From assembly GCA_035295125.1 (NCBI GenBank), contig DATGJP010000008.1, forward strand, positions 124,001 through 188,000: DNA of 64,000 nt, in the 5' to 3' direction. A program made the translations under genes and the position numbers. Under the pieces are notes generated by a model, which was not told the DNA's origin, made no database searches, and was given only the letters and a program-made list of their open reading frames with translations. Of this stretch, positions 61,460 through 64,000 are shown in pieces (position 1 is the stretch's first letter; every line of letters begins with the position of its first letter). This DNA is from JAICMB01 sp035295125 (lineage in GTDB: Bacteria > Acidobacteriota > Terriglobia > Bryobacterales > Bryobacteraceae).

Positions 61460-62229
61460 ACACTCGACAGATCTTTCGTATTTACGTGCTGGAGGCCAAG
61501 AGCGAAATCCTGAAGATGTTGCGGATGCCGACGTATTTCATATCGACATTGGCGTTCCCGCTCATGTTCTACGTGTTCTTCGGGATTGTCATGAACGGGA
61601 GAGCGGCGATCGGGCGGACCACTATTCCTGCATACCTGCTAGGCACTTACGGATCGTTCGGTGTGATAGGGGCCACCATGTTCGGCTTTGGGGTTGGAGT
61701 CGCGGTGGAGCGCGGGCTGGGATGGTTGCAGGTGAAGCGTGCCAGTCCGATGCCGCCATTGGCTTATTTTGTTGCGAAATTGGTGGCGTGCACTTTCTTC
61801 AGTCTTATCGTGGTGCTGTCGCTGTTCGCGTTGGGGGCGGCGTTCGGCGGCGTGCGGATGCCGATCGAGCAATGGGTGTTGCTCGCGGTCACACTGACAG
61901 CGGGTACGATACCGTTTTCGACGCTTGGGCTCGCGATCAGTTATTTCGCCGGTCCCAACTCGGCGCCTGCGGTGGTGAATGCGATCTACCTGCCGATGGC
62001 ATTCTTCTCGGGGTTGTGGATCCCGCTGATGTTCCTTCCAAGCGCGTTTAGGGCGGCGGCCAACGTTTTCCCGGCATATCATTTCGCGCAGATTGCACTG
62101 GCGGTTCTGGGCGCGCCGTTTCGCGGGGATGTATTGGGTCACGTGGAAGCGCTGGTGGGATTTTCGATGATTTTCCTGGGCATCGCTTTCCTGGGACACC
62201 GCCGCGAGCAGGAGAAGATGTATGGTTGA
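61456..62229 (+). CDS. ABC-2 type permease
   Basis: The product has 257 residues and six membrane segments. The N-terminus (TRQIFRIYVLEAKSEILKML) and the blocks FPLMFYVFFGIVMNG, RASPMPPLAYFVAKLV and PMAFFSGLWIPLMFLPSAF are typical of ABC-2 drug or lipid exporters. It pairs with the upstream ATPase and the DesKR-like pair downstream, as in Bacillus-type yvfRS-yvfTU loci. The frame is open 19 codons upstream, inside the tiny gene, so the ATG overlapping its stop is preferred. Confidence 0.92.
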   Translation: MNTRQIFRIYVLEAKSEILKMLRMPTYFISTLAFPLMFYVFFGIVMNGRAAIGRTTIPAYLLGTYGSFGVIGATMFGFGVGVAVERGLGWLQVKRASPMPPLAYFVAKLVACTFFSLIVVLSLFALGAAFGGVRMPIEQWVLLAVTLTAGTIPFSTLGLAISYFAGPNSAPAVVNAIYLPMAFFSGLWIPLMFLPSAFRAAANVFPAYHFAQIALAVLGAPFRGDVLGHVEALVGFSMIFLGIAFLGHRREQEKMYG

Positions 62230-62244
62230 GGAAGTACTCCAGTC

Positions 62245-63315
62245 ATGAGACTGCTGCCGAAAGATTCCGAAGAGGGATGGGTCCCGTACGCATGGCTTGT
62301 CTACCTGGCCTTCTTCCTGGCATATCCGGTCCTCGCAGGTGGATGGCGGACATGGGCGCTGACGATCGTCTGCATAAGCGCGTTTTTGCCGCTGTACTTC
62401 TGGGGATACTGGCTGGACGGGAAAAAAGTGCTGATTCCCATGGCGGGCATCGCCGCGATCGGCATGCTGACGGCGAAGTGGAATCCGGGATCGTCCGTCT
62501 TTTTCGTGTATGCGGCGGCCTTTGTCGGCGAGATTGGGGAGCCTTCCGCGGGGCTGCCGTATCTCGGGGCGATCATAGCGCTGGCCGGAGGCGAAGCCTG
62601 GCTGCTTGGGCTATCCGTGAATTTCTGGATTCCGGCCATCCTCTTTGCGGCGCTCATTGGCGGTGTGGACATGCATGCCGCGCAGAAGCGGCGGATGAAC
62701 CGGCGGCTTCGTATGGCGAACGAAGAGATCGAGCACCTGGCCAAGGTTGCTGAACGGGAACGGATCGCGCGCGATTTGCACGATCTGCTGGGGCATACAC
62801 TGTCGGTCATTATTCTGAAGTCGGAGCTGGCGTCGAAGCTGGCCGAGAAAGACCCCTCGCGAGCGGCGACTGAGATTCGCGAGGTCGAAAGGATTTCACG
62901 CGAGGCGCTGGCGGAGGTCCGGCAGGCGGTTAAGGGATATCGCTCGGAGGGGCTCGCTTCGGAAATGAAACGGGCCCGTGACACGCTGACTACGGCTGGG
63001 ATTCAGGTGGAGGCTTCCGCCGAGCCGGTTCCTTTAGCTCCGGCTCAGGAGAGTGTGTTGGTGCTGGCCTTGCGGGAGGCCGTCACGAATGTGGTCCGTC
63101 ATGCGCAGGCGCGCACCTGCCGGATCCGGTTTGGGCGCGGACCGTCGTGCTGCGAACTCGAGATCGCCGATGATGGCCGGGGCGGTGCTTCGACCGAAGG
63201 GACAGGTTTGACCGGGATGCGGGAGCGGGTGGAAACGCTGGGCGGCGCGATTGTGCGTGACAGCGAGCGCGGCACCCGGATTCTCATTCGTCTGCCGCTC
63301 CCCGAAGCGGCATGA
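62245..63315 (+). CDS. DesK-like sensor histidine kinase
   Basis: The product has 356 residues. About five N-terminal membrane segments (LVYLAFFLAYPVLAGGW, FFVYAAAFVGEIG) are followed by a HisKA_3 dimerisation domain with ERERIARDLHDLLGHTLSVI, where the phospho-histidine precedes DLLGH, and a C-terminal ATPase (REAVTNVVRHAQA, ADDGRGG, GTGLTGMRERVETLGG). Such kinases sense membrane state or exported drugs and control the adjacent exporter. It ends in a 4-base overlap with the response regulator. Confidence 0.93.
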   Translation: MRLLPKDSEEGWVPYAWLVYLAFFLAYPVLAGGWRTWALTIVCISAFLPLYFWGYWLDGKKVLIPMAGIAAIGMLTAKWNPGSSVFFVYAAAFVGEIGEPSAGLPYLGAIIALAGGEAWLLGLSVNFWIPAILFAALIGGVDMHAAQKRRMNRRLRMANEEIEHLAKVAERERIARDLHDLLGHTLSVIILKSELASKLAEKDPSRAATEIREVERISREALAEVRQAVKGYRSEGLASEMKRARDTLTTAGIQVEASAEPVPLAPAQESVLVLALREAVTNVVRHAQARTCRIRFGRGPSCCELEIADDGRGGASTEGTGLTGMRERVETLGGAIVRDSERGTRILIRLPLPEAA

Positions 63316-63917
63316 GCATTCGCGTCGTCATTGCTGAAGACCAGGCCATGGTTCTGGGGGCTCTGGCGGCGCTACTTGAGAACGAGGGCGACATACAGGT
63401 CGTCGGACAGGCTCGCAACGGTCAGGAGGCATTGCAGCGAGTTCTGTCCGACAAGCCTGATGTGCTGCTCACCGACATCGAAATGCCGGGGTGCAGCGGT
63501 CTCGAGCTTGCGGCAGAGATAAAGCGGCAGCGAATCCCCGTGAGGGTCATCATTCTGACGACCTTCGCGCGTGCCGGTTATCTGCGCCGAGCGCTCGATG
63601 CCGGGGTGGCCGGGTATCTCTTAAAGGATGCGCCTTCGGAGACACTCGCCAATGCCGTGCGCCGGGCCCATGCGGGGCTGCGTGTCATCGACCCGGAACT
63701 GGCCGCCGAAGCCTGGACGGAAACCGACCCACTGACGGATCGGGAGCGGCAGGTTTTGCGGGAAGCCGGGGAAGGGGCCAGCGGTGCTGAGATTGCCGAG
63801 AAACTGGGGCTCTCGGAAGGCACCGTTCGGAATTATCTTTCGGAAGCCATTAGTAAGCTGGGCGCTTCGAATCGCACGGAGGCGGCCCGAATCGCCCGGC
63901 TTAAAGGATGGTTGTAA
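63312..63917 (+). CDS. NarL/DesR-like response regulator
   Basis: The product has 201 residues. The receiver has VVIAEDQAMVLGALAALL, the phospho-aspartate in LLTDIEMPG, and ILTTFARAGYL plus LLKDAPSE. The LuxR-type helix-turn-helix is DPLTDRERQVLREAGEGASG and EIAEKLGLSEGTVRNYLSEA. It pairs with the DesK-like kinase and probably regulates the ABC exporter operon it belongs to. Confidence 0.95.
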   Translation: MSIRVVIAEDQAMVLGALAALLENEGDIQVVGQARNGQEALQRVLSDKPDVLLTDIEMPGCSGLELAAEIKRQRIPVRVIILTTFARAGYLRRALDAGVAGYLLKDAPSETLANAVRRAHAGLRVIDPELAAEAWTETDPLTDRERQVLREAGEGASGAEIAEKLGLSEGTVRNYLSEAISKLGASNRTEAARIARLKGWL

Positions 63918-63926
63918 GTTAGTCGT

Positions 63927-63946
63927 ACCGCCTGAAGGCGGTGTTA
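63927..63946. repeat. Palindromic repeat (family A), inverted copy
   Basis: ACCGCCTGAAGGCGGTGTTA is the reverse form of the 28450 and 36190 elements with one mismatch. It follows the response regulator gene by 9 bases. Confidence 0.8.
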
Positions 63947-64000
63947 CTAACTGTTGCCGGCCTGGGTGATGTGGGCGCGCCGGTTCTTTTGCCAGCAGGA
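63947..64000 (-). pseudogene. Possible C-terminal end of an IS110-type transposase, partial
   Basis: The last 17 codons before the window edge read SCWQKNRRAHITQAGNS on the minus strand, stopping beside the palindromic repeat. RRxxHITxxGN is the conserved block of the IS110/IS116 transposase C-terminal domain, but a full enzyme would continue for several dozen residues. This would be a truncated end. Other frames are also open here, so the call is weak. Confidence 0.25.

Overview
The window reads as a GC-rich (about 60 %) chromosome segment from a soil-type Acidobacterium of the Solibacter/Bryobacter kind. Evidence for this is the ADOP-type FtsX permease, an Oar-like TonB receptor with an N-terminal carboxypeptidase-regulatory domain, a DUF4159 protein, and small dispersed palindromic repeats that sit at gene ends. 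The assignment is by family content only; there is no rRNA or other phylogenetic marker. I see no tRNA, rRNA, CRISPR array or intact insertion sequence.

Left part (1-21.9 kb): the 3' end of a methyltransferase, an ADOP permease, a decayed secreted-protein gene, a hybrid histidine kinase, an M14 carboxypeptidase and a GNAT acetyltransferase. A five-gene plus-strand cassette (9821-15915) follows: a tandem-duplicated domain protein, a proline-rich protein, a LysM-like/peptidoglycan-binding protein, a large metzincin-like metalloprotease, and a secreted Ig-fold protein overlapping it by 4 bases. The cassette resembles cargo or effector genes of contractile injection or polymorphic toxin systems, but no tube, sheath, VgrG or PAAR gene is present. 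A LysE exporter, a penicillin-acylase-like hydrolase and the TonB receptor come next.

Centre (22.1-37.7 kb): a tightly packed purine/urate utilisation operon corresponding to the E. coli yge/ygf region. It contains a threonine-synthase-like PLP enzyme, an 8-oxoguanine-deaminase-like amidohydrolase, a three-subunit molybdenum hydroxylase (FAD, 2Fe-2S, Mo), YgeY, a shortened YgfK, YgeW, carbamate kinase, SsnA and a second PLP enzyme. A convergent sigma-54 activator follows. The inferred flow is purines to urate (hydroxylase, deaminase), urate ring opening and hydrolysis (YgfK, SsnA, YgeY), then carbamoyl transfer and ATP recovery (YgeW, carbamate kinase), with PLP chemistry on the amino-acid skeleton. 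The YgfK here lacks the whole GltD-like NAD(P)H/FAD module, and no HyuA, YgeX or permease is present.

Right part (37.8-64 kb): an LplT-Aas lipid-recycling fusion, a DUF2339 giant membrane protein, an M48 protease, DUF4159, an operon of ohr, alpha/beta hydrolase and a broken redoxin, a sensorless sigma-54 activator, and a TetR-controlled TolC/HlyD/DHA2 efflux operon with two visible operators. A MOSC-ferredoxin reductase fusion with a DUF302 remnant and a double-DUF427 gene follow, then an ArsR regulator, a cupin, a small membrane protein, and an ABC-2 exporter operon with a tiny 50-residue gene and a DesKR-like two-component system. Decayed genes and palindromic repeats recur at the joints between these blocks.
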